Below are positions 1-7,957 of a stretch of DNA of 64,000 nt, piece by piece. Position 1 is the stretch's first letter; the number at the start of each line of letters is the position of its first letter. The DNA is from Nocardioides lianchengensis (GTDB lineage: Bacteria > Actinomycetota > Actinomycetes > Propionibacteriales > Nocardioidaceae), in the NCBI RefSeq assembly GCF_900101465.1, contig NZ_FMZM01000010.1:1-64000 (forward strand), read 5' to 3'. The notes under the pieces were generated by a model. That model made no database searches. It was given only the letters and a program-made list of their open reading frames with translations, and had not been told where the DNA came from. The position numbers and the translations under genes are program-made.

Positions 1-438
1 GATGTCGCGGGTCTCACCCGACACGTGGTACCCCGAGCTTCCCGCGCCCGTGATCCGCTCGACCTGGTCCAGCAGCCGGATCGGGCTCTCGTCGAACGGA
101 CCCTGCTGGATCGAGAACACGACACCGTCCTTGGTCAGGACCGTCTGCTCGACATCCCGCGCCTGGTCGCCGCCGCGCGGCTCGTCGGTGGTCCTCAGAC
201 CCGAGATCACGCCCCACCCCGGCGGAACCGACATGCTGACCTCCGTGGTGACCCGGAACGCCTCGCCGGTGCGGGTCGTGTCGTCCCACGCCACCTGGTC
301 ATCGACCCACGGCACGACCCAGGCCCACAGCGCCAAGACCGCGAACGCGACCACCGCGTAGGGGATGGACCGACGGTCCAGTCCCAGCCACCGGTGCTCC
401 ACGGGCACCCGACGCCCGCTCAGTTCCGTCGACGACAT
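1..438 (-). CDS. Membrane-anchored hypothetical protein (3' part outside window)
   Basis: The reading frame is open from an ATG at 438 (a GGAG sits about 8 nt upstream) to the left edge, so 146 N-terminal codons are visible and the C-terminus is missing. Residues 1-26 are polar and basic, residues about 27-45 form one hydrophobic segment ending in Trp/Pro-rich VVPWV, and the remainder is soluble. This suggests an N-in, C-out single-pass protein with an extracytoplasmic domain. I do not recognise the family. It is transcribed in the same direction as the NRAMP gene, 145 nt downstream of that gene's stop, and could be its distal partner, but nothing in the sequence proves co-transcription. Confidence 0.7.
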   Translation of the reverse strand, partial: MSSTELSGRRVPVEHRWLGLDRRSIPYAVVAFAVLALWAWVVPWVDDQVAWDDTTRTGEAFRVTTEVSMSVPPGWGVISGLRTTDEPRGGDQARDVEQTVLTKDGVVFSIQQGPFDESPIRLLDQVERITGAGSSGYHVSGETRDI

Positions 439-583
439 CACGCCTCACTCCCCGAGCGGCTCCGAGCCGCACCTTGCGGGAAAACCTAGGGATCCGTCTT
501 GGATCGGTCAAACATCAGCTCGGCGGTCTCGCGGAGGCCCGGCGGCGGTGGGCCGGCGACGCGCCGTCTCACCGCGCGCCGGG

Positions 584-1819
584 TCAGCCGCGGACGGTGA
601 GGACGATCAGGGCGAGGTTGAGGGCGATGATCACCGCGGCGACGACGGCTGCGGCGTACGTCGTACCGCGTCGGTTGACGAGGGCGCCCATGATGTCGCG
701 GCGGCGGGTGAACATGATGAGCGGCACCAGCGCGAACGGGATGCCGAACGACAGCACCACCTGGGAGACGACCAGGGCCTGGGTCGGCTCCACTCCCAGG
801 GCGAGAACGACGAGGGCCGGGGCCAGGGTGACCAGCCGCCGCACCACCAGCGGGATCCGGCGGCGCAGGAAGCCCTCCATCACGATCTGGCCCGACAGGG
901 TGCCCACGCTGGAGGCGGCGAAGCCGGAGGCGAGCAGGGCGAGCGCGAACAGCAGCGCCGTCACCGTGCCGAGACTCGTCCCGATCGCGGCGTGCGCGCC
1001 CTCGATGGTGTCGGCGCGTCCGCTCAAGGCGCTGGCGGCGATGACGAGCAGCGCGAGGTTCATGAACCCGGCGACCGTCATGGCGGTCACGACATCGATC
1101 CGCTGGCTGCGCAGCAGTCCCAGCCGCTGGGGCTCGGTGGTCGTGACGTAGCGGCCGGTGGTCAGGCTGCTGTGCAGATAGATCGCGTGCGGCATCACGG
1201 TCGCACCGAGCATCCCCGCCGCCAGGAGCACCGACTCCGAGCCGGCGAACTGCGGCGTGAGGCCGGAGGCGACCGCGAGCGGCTCGGGCCCGCCGCGCAG
1301 CACGTTGTAGACGAAGCCGATCAGGATCACCGCCAGCAGGCCGGTGATGGCGGCCTCGAAGGGCCGGTGCCCTCGTGACTTCAGTCCGAGGAGGGCGAAG
1401 GCGACGACGGCCGTGATCGTCCCGCCGACGAGGAGCGGCAGGTCGAAGAGCAGCTTCAGCGCGATCGCTCCGCCGACGACCTCGGCCAGGTCGGTGGCGA
1501 TCGCGACCAGCTCGGCCTGGAACCACAGTCCGCGTACGGCGGGCCTCGGCAGCTGGCGACGGCACAGCGCCGGCAGGCTCAGCCCGGTCGCGATCCCGGC
1601 CTTGGCCGAGAGGTACTGGATCAGCATCGCCATCAGGTTGCTCGCCACCACGACCCAGACCAGCAGGTAGCCGTAGGTCGACCCGGCGCTGAGGTTGGTC
1701 GCGAAGTTGCCCGGATCGACGTACGCGATGGCGGTGACGAAGGCCGGTCCGAGCAGCGGGAGAGGCCCGCCCACGGTGGCACGGGGACGAGCGAGGAAAC
1801 GACGTCGTTCCTGGAACAT
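584..1819 (-). CDS. mntH: NRAMP-family divalent metal transporter (MntH)
   Basis: Proton-coupled Mn2+/Fe2+ importer of the inner membrane, 411 aa, the normal length for the family. The two signature helices are intact: DPGN in TM1 (AYVDPGNFATN, about residue 35) and MPH in TM6 (MPHAIYLHS, about residue 205). The Met of the latter is the ligand that separates true Mn/Fe NRAMPs from Mg-type relatives. About 11 hydrophobic segments are visible. I chose ATG 1819 (MFQERRR) because the upstream in-frame extension is polar, Cys-rich and lies in AT-rich DNA. The gene is divergent from the Tat-exported ferritin-like gene across a 393-nt AT-rich gap, which hints at shared iron/manganese control. No known riboswitch motif was seen in the gap. 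Confidence 0.93.
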   Translation of the reverse strand: MFQERRRFLARPRATVGGPLPLLGPAFVTAIAYVDPGNFATNLSAGSTYGYLLVWVVVASNLMAMLIQYLSAKAGIATGLSLPALCRRQLPRPAVRGLWFQAELVAIATDLAEVVGGAIALKLLFDLPLLVGGTITAVVAFALLGLKSRGHRPFEAAITGLLAVILIGFVYNVLRGGPEPLAVASGLTPQFAGSESVLLAAGMLGATVMPHAIYLHSSLTTGRYVTTTEPQRLGLLRSQRIDVVTAMTVAGFMNLALLVIAASALSGRADTIEGAHAAIGTSLGTVTALLFALALLASGFAASSVGTLSGQIVMEGFLRRRIPLVVRRLVTLAPALVVLALGVEPTQALVVSQVVLSFGIPFALVPLIMFTRRRDIMGALVNRRGTTYAAAVVAAVIIALNLALIVLTVRG

Positions 1820-1865
1820 GGCATCGGTCCTGACCGGGCGAAATTGGCGCTGACAATTCACCAAA

Positions 1866-1900
1866 GCGCATATTTGGGCGCATTTCAAGAGCGCCATTTT
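1866..1900. promoter_or_regulatory. Three GCGC(C)AT(A)TTT direct repeats in AT-rich divergent region
   Basis: Three copies of a GCGCATTT-like unit start at 1866, 1878 and 1891, about one helical turn apart. They lie in a gap (1820-2212) that is far more AT-rich than the rest of the window. The repeats lie 47-81 nt upstream of the mntH start on its strand, a reasonable place for an operator such as an MntR/DtxR or Fur-family site. The unit does not match a consensus I know, so the binding protein is unknown. The rest of the gap holds poly-T/A runs around 1960-1975 and a possible gene remnant at 2019-2165. Confidence 0.35.
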
Positions 1901-2018
1901 AAAGCGAGGTCATGGCTCTTCATCTTCGAAGCCATCGCCAGATCGGATTGGAGGCGACTTTATTTTTCTTTTCTCCAACCCCTTGGCAAAGCCCGATTCA
2001 GGAGTACGTTCATCCAGG

Positions 2019-2165
2019 TCAGCGGCCTGCGTGGTGCATGTGCGTCAGGTCCATGATGTCGCAGAAATCCGCATCGGGGAAATCCAAGCCGGCGCGGATG
2101 TCGAATAGCGCAAGGGTGGCCACGCCATTCTCGCAAGATCGAGCAGTGGCGCATTCTCGGCGGTC
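2019..2165 (-). pseudogene. Possible decayed C-terminus of an SGNH/DltD-like protein
   Basis: Read on the minus strand, one frame gives NAPLLDLAR and the next frame continues as ENGVATLALFDIRAGLDF, followed by DLTHMHHAGR and a TGA at 2019-2021. Joining them needs a single-base frameshift near 2132. The D-x-T-H-x-x-x-x-G ending resembles the catalytic Asp-His tail of SGNH or DltD/AlgJ-type proteins. Base composition is lower in GC than the neighbours, suggesting acquired and decaying DNA. There is no start and no upstream domain. This is inference from a short peptide and may be chance. Confidence 0.3.
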
Positions 2166-2212
2166 CGACCGGTCCGCGTGCGCCGTTCCACGTGAATTCG
2201 GATGGAGATGAC

Positions 2213-3139
2213 ATGTTCGGAAAGACCGTCGTTCGCGACATGATCAACCGCAGTGCCGAGAACGAGACCGACCGCCGGATCTTCCTGAAGTCGGCGGGAG
2301 TCGCCGGCCTGGGTGCCGTCGGCGGGGCCGCGCTCACCGGCGCGGCGACCACCTCTGCCTCGGCCGCCGCTCCCAGCGACGGGGCGGTGCTCAACTTCGC
2401 CCTCAACCTGGAGTACCTGGAGGCGGAGTTCTACCAGCAGGCCGCGTTCGGGCGCTCGCTGGGTGACCGGCTGACCTCCGGTAAGGGCCGCAAGGGTGGG
2501 GTGACCGGCGGCCGCAAGGTCGACTTCGACACCCCGCGCATCGCCAAGGCGGCTCGCGAGATCGCCGGGGACGAGCTGGCGCACGTCAAGTTCCTCCGGA
2601 CCGCGCTGGGCGGCGCCAAGGTGGCTCGCCCGCAGATCAACCTGCGCAGCAGCTTCACCGCCGCCGCCCGGGCCGCCGGCCTCATCGAGGAGGGTCAGAC
2701 CTTCGACCCGTTCGCCAACGAGAACAACTTCCTGCTGGCGGCGTACATCTTCGAGGACGTGGGGGTGACCGCCTACAAGGGCGCCGCTCCTCTGATCAGC
2801 AACAAGACCTACCTGGAGGCCGCCGCCGGCATCCTGGCGGTCGAGTCCTACCACGCCGGCATCATCCGGTCCGCGCTCTACGAGAAGGACCTGTGGAAGC
2901 CGGCCCGGGCGATCAGCAACGCCCGCGACTCGCTCGACGGCCGGTCCGACCTTGACCGGGGTCTCGGCAACACGAAGAAGATCAACCTGGTCCCCACCGA
3001 CCGCAACGGCATCGTCTACAGCCGCTCGGCCGCCCAGGTGCTCAACATCGCCTACCTGAACCCGAAGCAGGTCTCCCGGGGCGGCTTCTTCCCGCGTGGC
3101 GTGAACGGCGCCATCACGGTCAGCGGCGGCAAGAAGTAG
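2213..3139 (+). CDS. Tat-exported ferritin-like domain protein
   Basis: 308 aa, starting at ATG 2213, which has GGAG 5 nt upstream; a GTG at 2192 is in frame but lacks such a site. A twin-arginine signal is clear: DRRIFLKSAG at about residues 20-29, followed by a long Ala/Gly-rich stretch and an Ala-rich cleavage region near residue 50. The mature part fits the ferritin-like four-helix family (Ferritin_2 type). It has NLEYLEAEFY, DELAHVKFL, FEDVGVTAY and AVESYHAGI, supplying Glu and ExxH carboxylate/His ligands for a possible di-iron site. A role in extracytoplasmic iron handling or peroxide protection is inference. The next genes are a small membrane ORF and tatB-tatA-tatC, so substrate and translocase are neighbours. 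Confidence 0.88.
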   Translation: MFGKTVVRDMINRSAENETDRRIFLKSAGVAGLGAVGGAALTGAATTSASAAAPSDGAVLNFALNLEYLEAEFYQQAAFGRSLGDRLTSGKGRKGGVTGGRKVDFDTPRIAKAAREIAGDELAHVKFLRTALGGAKVARPQINLRSSFTAAARAAGLIEEGQTFDPFANENNFLLAAYIFEDVGVTAYKGAAPLISNKTYLEAAAGILAVESYHAGIIRSALYEKDLWKPARAISNARDSLDGRSDLDRGLGNTKKINLVPTDRNGIVYSRSAAQVLNIAYLNPKQVSRGGFFPRGVNGAITVSGGKK

Positions 3140-3148
3140 GTGACCGCG

Positions 3149-3262
3149 ATGACCTGGCAGCAGTACCTCGGCGCCCTCGTCCTGGTCCTGATCCACCTCC
3201 GGATCGCGTGGGCCCTGATCGGACCCGCGCACCTGCAGAGGGTCACCGTCCCGGTCCGCTGA
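3149..3262 (+). CDS. Small single-pass membrane protein (37 aa)
   Basis: A 37-codon ORF starts at ATG 3149 (or GTG 3140, directly abutting the preceding stop). It encodes a hydrophobic stretch LGALVLVLIHLRIAWALIG and a short polar tail. It fills the gap between the ferritin-like gene and the hairpin before tatB. The size, the hydrophobic helix and the tight spacing favour a real small membrane protein, but no family is recognised and codon evidence is thin for so short a frame. Confidence 0.4.
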   Translation: MTWQQYLGALVLVLIHLRIAWALIGPAHLQRVTVPVR

Positions 3263-3267
3263 CCCGA

Positions 3268-3309
3268 TGCCGGTCGGGACGGGACGATCCCGTCCCGTCC
3301 CGACCGGCA
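3268..3309 (+). terminator. Strong GC hairpin between ferritin-like gene and tatB
   Basis: An inverted repeat with 18-bp perfect arms (TGCCGGTCGGGACGGGAC and its complement) around a 6-nt loop. No T-run follows. It may act as a partial terminator or an RNA-stability element that separates expression of the ferritin-like gene from the tat genes. tatB's AGGAGG-like ribosome site begins about 10 nt further on. Confidence 0.6.
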
Positions 3310-3333
3310 CGTCCCCCGAAGGAGGGAGAGCAC

Positions 3334-3750
3334 ATGTTCGGCATCGGACTACCCGAGCTCGCGATCCTCGCGCTCGTCGCCGTCTGCGTCTTCGGCCCTG
3401 ATCGGATCCCCGAGCTGGCGCGTCAGGCCGGCTCGCTGATCCGTGCCGCGAAGCGCCTGGCCGAGGGCGCGCGTGACGAGCTGCGCGAACAGCTCGGCCC
3501 CGAGTATGCGGACCTCGAGCTCCGCGACCTCGATCCTCGCGAGATCGTCCGTCGTCATGTCACCTCGGCCCTGGAGGACGAGGACCGGCCCGACGACCGC
3601 GCGGACGACCAGCAGGACGAGGAAGACCCCGACGACTTCGTCGTGTCGGATCCCGACGCGAGGGACGACCTGGACGACGACCCGGACGACGACGTCCCCA
3701 CCCGCTCCACCCGCCGGCACGACGCCCCGTCGTACGCCGACGCGACCTGA
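3334..3750 (+). CDS. tatB: Sec-independent translocase subunit TatB
   Basis: 138 aa, ATG 3334 preceded by GGAGGGAG. The N-terminus has the TatA/B signature: a short hydrophobic helix (LPELAILALVAVCVFGP), the FGP hinge, then an amphipathic helix (ELARQAGSLIRAAKRLAEG). The longer acidic Asp-rich tail and the segment LGPEYADLELRDLDPREIV are typical of actinobacterial TatB rather than TatA. TatB forms the substrate-receptor complex with TatC in the membrane. The very acidic tail (residues about 85-125) is low-complexity. It is followed 14 nt later by tatA. Confidence 0.85.
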   Translation: MFGIGLPELAILALVAVCVFGPDRIPELARQAGSLIRAAKRLAEGARDELREQLGPEYADLELRDLDPREIVRRHVTSALEDEDRPDDRADDQQDEEDPDDFVVSDPDARDDLDDDPDDDVPTRSTRRHDAPSYADAT

Positions 3751-3764
3751 GGAAGGAACGCCCC

Positions 3765-4019
3765 ATGAACCCGCTCCTGATCGGAGGGCTCGGCACGACC
3801 GAGCTCCTCATCATCCTGGCCGTCCTGGTGCTGCTCTTCGGCGCCACCAAGCTTCCCGAGCTGGCTCGCGGCAGCGGCCGTGCCCTGCGAATCTTCAAGG
3901 CGGAGACCCGTGAGCTGATGGACGGCGACGACGACACCGTCGACACCGGCCGTGCCGCCGACGTCCCCCAGCCCCGCCCCCGGGTCGAGCCGGTCGCCGC
4001 GCCCGACCCGCGTCCCTGA
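3765..4019 (+). CDS. tatA: Sec-independent translocase subunit TatA
   Basis: 84 aa, ATG 3765 with GGAAGGAA upstream. It has the canonical TatA layout: a membrane helix (TELLIILAVLVLLFGATKLP), the FG-x-x-x-LP hinge, an amphipathic helix (ELARGSGRALRIFKAET), and a short charged, Pro-rich tail. TatA oligomers form the transport-competent pore with TatBC. The gene sits between tatB and tatC, with 7 nt to the tatC start. Confidence 0.92.
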   Translation: MNPLLIGGLGTTELLIILAVLVLLFGATKLPELARGSGRALRIFKAETRELMDGDDDTVDTGRAADVPQPRPRVEPVAAPDPRP

Positions 4020-4026
4020 GATCGTC

Positions 4027-4869
4027 ATGAGCATCAGCGGAGCGATCGGCATCCTCAGCACCCGCCCGCGTCACGCGGTCGGGACGGACGGTCGGATGGT
4101 CCTCACCGACCACCTCCGCGAGCTGCGAGCGCGGATCATGCGCTCGGTCCTCGTGGTGGTCGTGGTCTTCGGGATCTCGTTGTTCTTCTACGACCAGCTC
4201 CTCGAGCTCGTCCGGCGCCCCTACGACCAGGCGGTCGCGGCGCTCGGCCAGGAGGTCCCGACCGATCTGGTGATCTCTGGCGTCACCTCTCCGCTGATGC
4301 TCCAGCTCAAGCTGTGCGGTGTCGCCGCCGTCATCCTCTCCAGCCCCTACTGGCTGCTGCAGATCTGGGGGTTCGTCGTCCCGGGCATGCGTTCCGGGGA
4401 GAAGCGGTGGACGCGCGTCTTCGCAGCCGTGGCCGGCCCCCTGTTCCTCGGCGGCGTCGCCCTCGGGTACTACGTCCTGCCGAAGGGCATCGAGGTGCTG
4501 ATCGGCTTCACGCCGGTCGACGTGACCAACCTGGTCGACTTCGGCGAGTTCTTCTCCTTCCTGACCCGGATGCTCCTGGTCTTCGGGATCGCCATGGAGA
4601 TCCCTCTCTTCGTCGTGATGCTCAACCTGGCCGGCGTCGTCTCCGGGAAGGCCATCGGCCGGCACCGGCCCTGGATCGTGATCGGCACCTTCGTCTTCGC
4701 GGCGGTCGCCACCCCGTCGACCGACCCGTTCTCCATGCTGATGCTGGCCTTCCCCATGCTCGGGCTGTTCATCGTGGCCGAGATCGTCTCTCGACTGCTC
4801 GACCGACGCCGTGGCCGTGCCCAGGACCCGGCCTGGGCGGACGACGAGGTCTCACCGATCCACGACTGA
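4027..4869 (+). CDS. tatC: Sec-independent translocase subunit TatC
   Basis: 280 aa with six predicted membrane helices. ATG 4027 was chosen because it lies just after the tatA stop. Family hallmarks are present: DHLRELRARI in the cytoplasmic N-terminus, the twin-arginine-binding loop region PYWLLQIWGFVVPGM followed by a Glu-Lys (SGEKR), and the PSTDPFSM turn before the last helices. TatC is the signal-peptide receptor. Actinobacterial tatA/tatC usually sit elsewhere, near proteasome-accessory genes, and tatB often lies alone. A compact tatBAC set next to a Tat substrate therefore suggests a dedicated or second system. Confidence 0.95.
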   Translation: MSISGAIGILSTRPRHAVGTDGRMVLTDHLRELRARIMRSVLVVVVVFGISLFFYDQLLELVRRPYDQAVAALGQEVPTDLVISGVTSPLMLQLKLCGVAAVILSSPYWLLQIWGFVVPGMRSGEKRWTRVFAAVAGPLFLGGVALGYYVLPKGIEVLIGFTPVDVTNLVDFGEFFSFLTRMLLVFGIAMEIPLFVVMLNLAGVVSGKAIGRHRPWIVIGTFVFAAVATPSTDPFSMLMLAFPMLGLFIVAEIVSRLLDRRRGRAQDPAWADDEVSPIHD

Positions 4870-4885
4870 TGGTCCGCGGACCATC
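4868..4885 (+). terminator. Palindrome at tatC 3' end
   Basis: A perfect 18-nt palindrome, GATGGTCCGCGGACCATC, overlaps the last bases of tatC. It may end the tat transcript, although no T-run follows. A protein-binding role is also possible. Confidence 0.4.
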
Positions 4886-5004
4886 CGGGGAGACGACAGG
4901 CCTACCCAAATTCGGCGATCTCGCACTCGCATCGTCCCCCGGGTGGGTCAGGGACCTCGCCAGTCTTAACCCCAGCGGATCGCGCCACGGGGACGGAGCA
5001 GGGG

Positions 5005-5217
5005 ATGGACCAGGCGGAGTTCAGGACGATCGACGGACAGATCGATGCCGTCGCCCGACGCACCTCACACGCCCTGCTCGCCCTGGACGGGTTGCGACGC
5101 TCGCCCGACCCGGCCATGCGGCTGGCCTACCGCGAGGTCCACGACCTGGTCGGCGACCTCGGCGCGCTCCGCGTGACCGTGGGCTCACTGGCCACGCCAC
5201 CGCGACGCACGGCGTAG
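5005..5217 (+). CDS. Small hypothetical protein (70 aa)
   Basis: ATG 5005 has a GGAGCAGGGG purine stretch upstream. The 70-aa product is soluble, Arg/Leu/Asp-rich and probably helical (a regular pattern of Leu and charged residues from 5 to 60). It has no signal peptide, membrane segment or Cys pair, and I do not recognise a family. It stands alone, 135 nt after tatC and convergent with the LCP gene, which ends 36 nt away. It could be spurious, but the start signal and composition are acceptable. Confidence 0.5.
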   Translation: MDQAEFRTIDGQIDAVARRTSHALLALDGLRRSPDPAMRLAYREVHDLVGDLGALRVTVGSLATPPRRTA

Positions 5218-5253
5218 GCCCGTCAGTCATCCGCCGGGTCGCCTGAGCGGGCT

Positions 5254-6897
5254 CTACTCCCCCGCGGCCTCGACGCCCTCGACCGGCTCGTAGCCGCAGG
5301 AGTCGCGGGCGTCGACCGCTGCGCCGGGCTCCTCGGACGGGGTCGCGGTCGGCGAGCCCGACGGGGTCCCGGACGGCGACTCGGACGGGGACCCGGAAGG
5401 CGACTCGGAAGGCGACTCGGTGGGCGTGGCCGAGCGGGGCTTGATCGCCCGCGTCACGGTCTCGTGCATCCATGCGAAGTCGGGGTCGCCGGAGAAAAAC
5501 TTGTCGGACCGCTTGAAGACGACCGAGCGGACATTGGCGTCCTTGACCTTCAGCGCCAGCTCCACGAACGCCGGGACCAGGTCGAGCGGGATGTCGCTGG
5601 AGACGACCTCCTTGCCGGCGGCCGCCAGCTCGGTGTAGCGGGTGATCAGGGTCGCCGGATCGGCGGCGTCGATGATCGCGTCGATGGTGCAGCGCTGGCG
5701 CTCCATGCGCTCGTAGTCGTCGGACCCCCAGCGGCCGCGCGCGAACCACAGGGCGTGGAAGCCGTCGAGGTGCTGGTCCGGGCCGGGCTCGATGTAGCCC
5801 GTCGGCGGGATCCCCGCGTCGGTGTTGCCGTTGATCGCCACCGGCTTGTTGACGTTGACGGTGATGCCGCCCATCGCGTCGACGACGTCCTTGAAGCCCT
5901 TGAGGTTGGCCAGGACGTAGTAGTCGACCCGGATGCCGAGGCTGCCCGCGACGGCCTGCTTGATCGCGTCCGCGCCCTCGTTCTTGCTCTTCCCGAGCAC
6001 GCCGGGGTGGCGCTCCGGGATCTGGCCGTAGATCGCGTTGAGCATGTAGAAGCCGTCGTCCTCGGCGCCGGAATAGCCGTCCGGGTAGAGGTCGTGGAGC
6101 GGGCTGTCCTCGGGGAACTGGGCGTTCATCATGTTGCGCGGCAGGCTGAACATGACGGTCCGGCCGGTCCGCACCGAGATGCTGGCGAGGATCACCGTGT
6201 CGGTGCGGACGCCGGTGCGGCCGACGCCGCCGTCGCCACCGAGCAGCAGCACGTTGACCCGCTCGCGGTCGCCCCACGGGTTGGCCTTGGTGACGTCCTC
6301 CGGCGACGTCGCCGTCTCGTTGCCCTCGAAGACCGACGACACCAGGTCGGAGGTCGCCAGCGCCGAGCGGGCGGCGTACGCGACGGGGACGCCGACCAGC
6401 AGGCAGAGCACGACCACGAAGCCCTGGCCGACCGCCGTGTGCCAGCGGGACCGCTGCAGCGGCCGGACCTTGCGGTAGGTCAGGTGGACGACGCCCGCCC
6501 AGGCGACGAGACCGACGACGAACACCGCGGCGGCGATCTTCAGCTGGGTCGGCGAGGTCGCGAAGTCGAGGACGGCGCGCAGGTCGCGGCCGACGTACCA
6601 GCCCGCGGCCGCGAGACCGAGCACGGTCGGCAGCAGGACCAGCCACCCGAGGGCGCGACGGCCGCTCCACACGAGCCCGGAGCCCGGGAGCAGCGCGCCG
6701 AGCAGGGTGACCCCGATCGTGCCGGGGAGGCCGTGCGCCCGTCGCTGCCCGCTCGCGCGCCGGGCGCCGCCGCGCGGGACCGCCGAAGCCGAACGCCGGG
6801 ACCGGCGGGCGTCACCCGACTCGGCCCTCCGCCGGCCTCCCCGTCGCGAGGGCGCGGGGACCTGCGGAGCAGGGAGAGGGGGCAGCGCGTCGACCAT
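5254..6897 (-). CDS. LytR-CpsA-Psr (LCP) family cell-wall glycopolymer ligase
   Basis: 547 aa. A basic cytoplasmic N-terminus (1-55) is followed by about four hydrophobic segments between 55 and 180, and then the extracytoplasmic LCP domain (about 210-440). The domain shows the conserved RTDTVILASI, FSLPRNMM, and FARGRWGSDDYERMERQ blocks, whose Arg/Asp residues bind the polyprenyl-pyrophosphate. LCP enzymes transfer wall glycopolymers from lipid carriers to peptidoglycan. The C-terminus (about 490-520) is a Ser-Pro-rich repeat of the SPSES/SPSG type, probably a wall-spanning linker, ending with one Cys. The multi-helix N-terminus is longer than the usual single anchor. ATG 6897 is the first plausible start. 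Confidence 0.9.
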   Translation of the reverse strand: MVDALPPLPAPQVPAPSRRGGRRRAESGDARRSRRSASAVPRGGARRASGQRRAHGLPGTIGVTLLGALLPGSGLVWSGRRALGWLVLLPTVLGLAAAGWYVGRDLRAVLDFATSPTQLKIAAAVFVVGLVAWAGVVHLTYRKVRPLQRSRWHTAVGQGFVVVLCLLVGVPVAYAARSALATSDLVSSVFEGNETATSPEDVTKANPWGDRERVNVLLLGGDGGVGRTGVRTDTVILASISVRTGRTVMFSLPRNMMNAQFPEDSPLHDLYPDGYSGAEDDGFYMLNAIYGQIPERHPGVLGKSKNEGADAIKQAVAGSLGIRVDYYVLANLKGFKDVVDAMGGITVNVNKPVAINGNTDAGIPPTGYIEPGPDQHLDGFHALWFARGRWGSDDYERMERQRCTIDAIIDAADPATLITRYTELAAAGKEVVSSDIPLDLVPAFVELALKVKDANVRSVVFKRSDKFFSGDPDFAWMHETVTRAIKPRSATPTESPSESPSGSPSESPSGTPSGSPTATPSEEPGAAVDARDSCGYEPVEGVEAAGE

Positions 6898-6957
6898 GGC
6901 GCGGACAAAATACCCCGTCGAGGTGCCGGATCGTGGCTGATCCCCAGGTCTGCGGGT

Positions 6958-7932
6958 TCAGTCCTCCCGTTGCACCTGGTGGAGCAGCTCGGCCGGGCGG
7001 TAGCCGAACGCCTCGTTCGTACGACGCATCGCGTGGTTGTCGGGGTCGGTCCAGGTGTGCAGCGCGCGCCGGTCCGGGTGCTCGCGGGCGAGCACGTCGA
7101 GGGTCGCCAGCTTCAGCTGCCGCCCGAGTCCGTGGCCCCGGTGGGCCGGCATCACCAGGGTGTCGTCCTGGATCGCCTCGCGGTCGTCGTGGGCGCAGAA
7201 GACGACGGAGTACCCGGCCCTCGTCCCGTCGTCGTGCCGGGCGACCGCCACCACCTGCCGGTAGGACCGAGCGGTACGACGCTCCTGGGTCCGCAGCCGC
7301 TCCGCGTCGAGCCGGACCGGCGCCTGGTCGAGACCGCCGGTCGGGACGTCGAGCGCCATCCGGTGGCGCATCGCGAGGTAGGCGTCCAGGTGCTCGTCCG
7401 GGCAGCGGTCGCGCCAGGTGAGGACGTCGTACCCGGGCGGCGGCTCGGTGCGGGGCGGGTCGGCCGGCAGCGGCAGGACCAGGTGCTCCTCCCGGTGCAC
7501 GGTCGTGAAGCCGAGCGCCTCGGCGAACGCGAGCCCGGACGCCGCGGCGTCCTCCGCAGCGACCGACAGCTCCCCCGTCACGGTCCGGCGGCCGTCCGCC
7601 CGGCGTACGGCGTCGGCGTGGTCGTGCAGCGCCCGACCGATCCCGCGGCGCCGGTGGTCGGGGTGGACGTGCACCTCCAGCTCGGCCAAGTGCCGGTTCT
7701 CCGCCTGGTCGAGGACCAGCTCCGCGATGCCCGCGGTCGCGCCGTCGACACGCACCGCCAGCAGGTGCACCCGCCGGAAGGGACTGGGGTCGCGGACCGG
7801 GTGGGCCAGCGCCGCGAAGGTGCGGTGCAGCGCGTGCGGGCGACCGTGGCGCACCGAGGCGGCCTCGACGTCGTACCACTCCCGCAGGGCCGCCTCGTCG
7901 TGCGGATCGACCTCGACCACCGGGTGCGACAT
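6958..7932 (-). CDS. GNAT family N-acetyltransferase, two GNAT halves
   Basis: 324 aa from ATG 7932 (MSHPVVEVDP); a longer frame back to 7992 runs through a terminator hairpin and is rejected. Two tandem GNAT folds can be read. The first has the acetyl-CoA loop HPDHRRRGIGRALHDHA (about residue 88). The second has DDTLVMPAHRGHGLGRQLKLA (about residue 270) and a C-terminal TDPDNHAMRRTNEAFGYRP typical of the end of the fold. It therefore binds acetyl-CoA at one or both sites. The substrate is unknown; related duplicated GNATs include mycothiol synthase, but this is not clearly that enzyme. Confidence 0.85.
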   Translation of the reverse strand: MSHPVVEVDPHDEAALREWYDVEAASVRHGRPHALHRTFAALAHPVRDPSPFRRVHLLAVRVDGATAGIAELVLDQAENRHLAELEVHVHPDHRRRGIGRALHDHADAVRRADGRRTVTGELSVAAEDAAASGLAFAEALGFTTVHREEHLVLPLPADPPRTEPPPGYDVLTWRDRCPDEHLDAYLAMRHRMALDVPTGGLDQAPVRLDAERLRTQERRTARSYRQVVAVARHDDGTRAGYSVVFCAHDDREAIQDDTLVMPAHRGHGLGRQLKLATLDVLAREHPDRRALHTWTDPDNHAMRRTNEAFGYRPAELLHQVQRED

Positions 7933-7957
7933 GGGCCGGAACCTACCCCGGACGCAC

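Noticed and set aside
1844..2211. Two plus-strand frames (70 and 99 aa) in the AT-rich gap
   Set aside because: No ribosome site or recognisable domain; overlap the mntH promoter region.
1820..2212. Manganese (yybP-ykoY) riboswitch before mntH
   Set aside because: Looked for its conserved GGGGAGUA-type core on the mntH strand; not seen.
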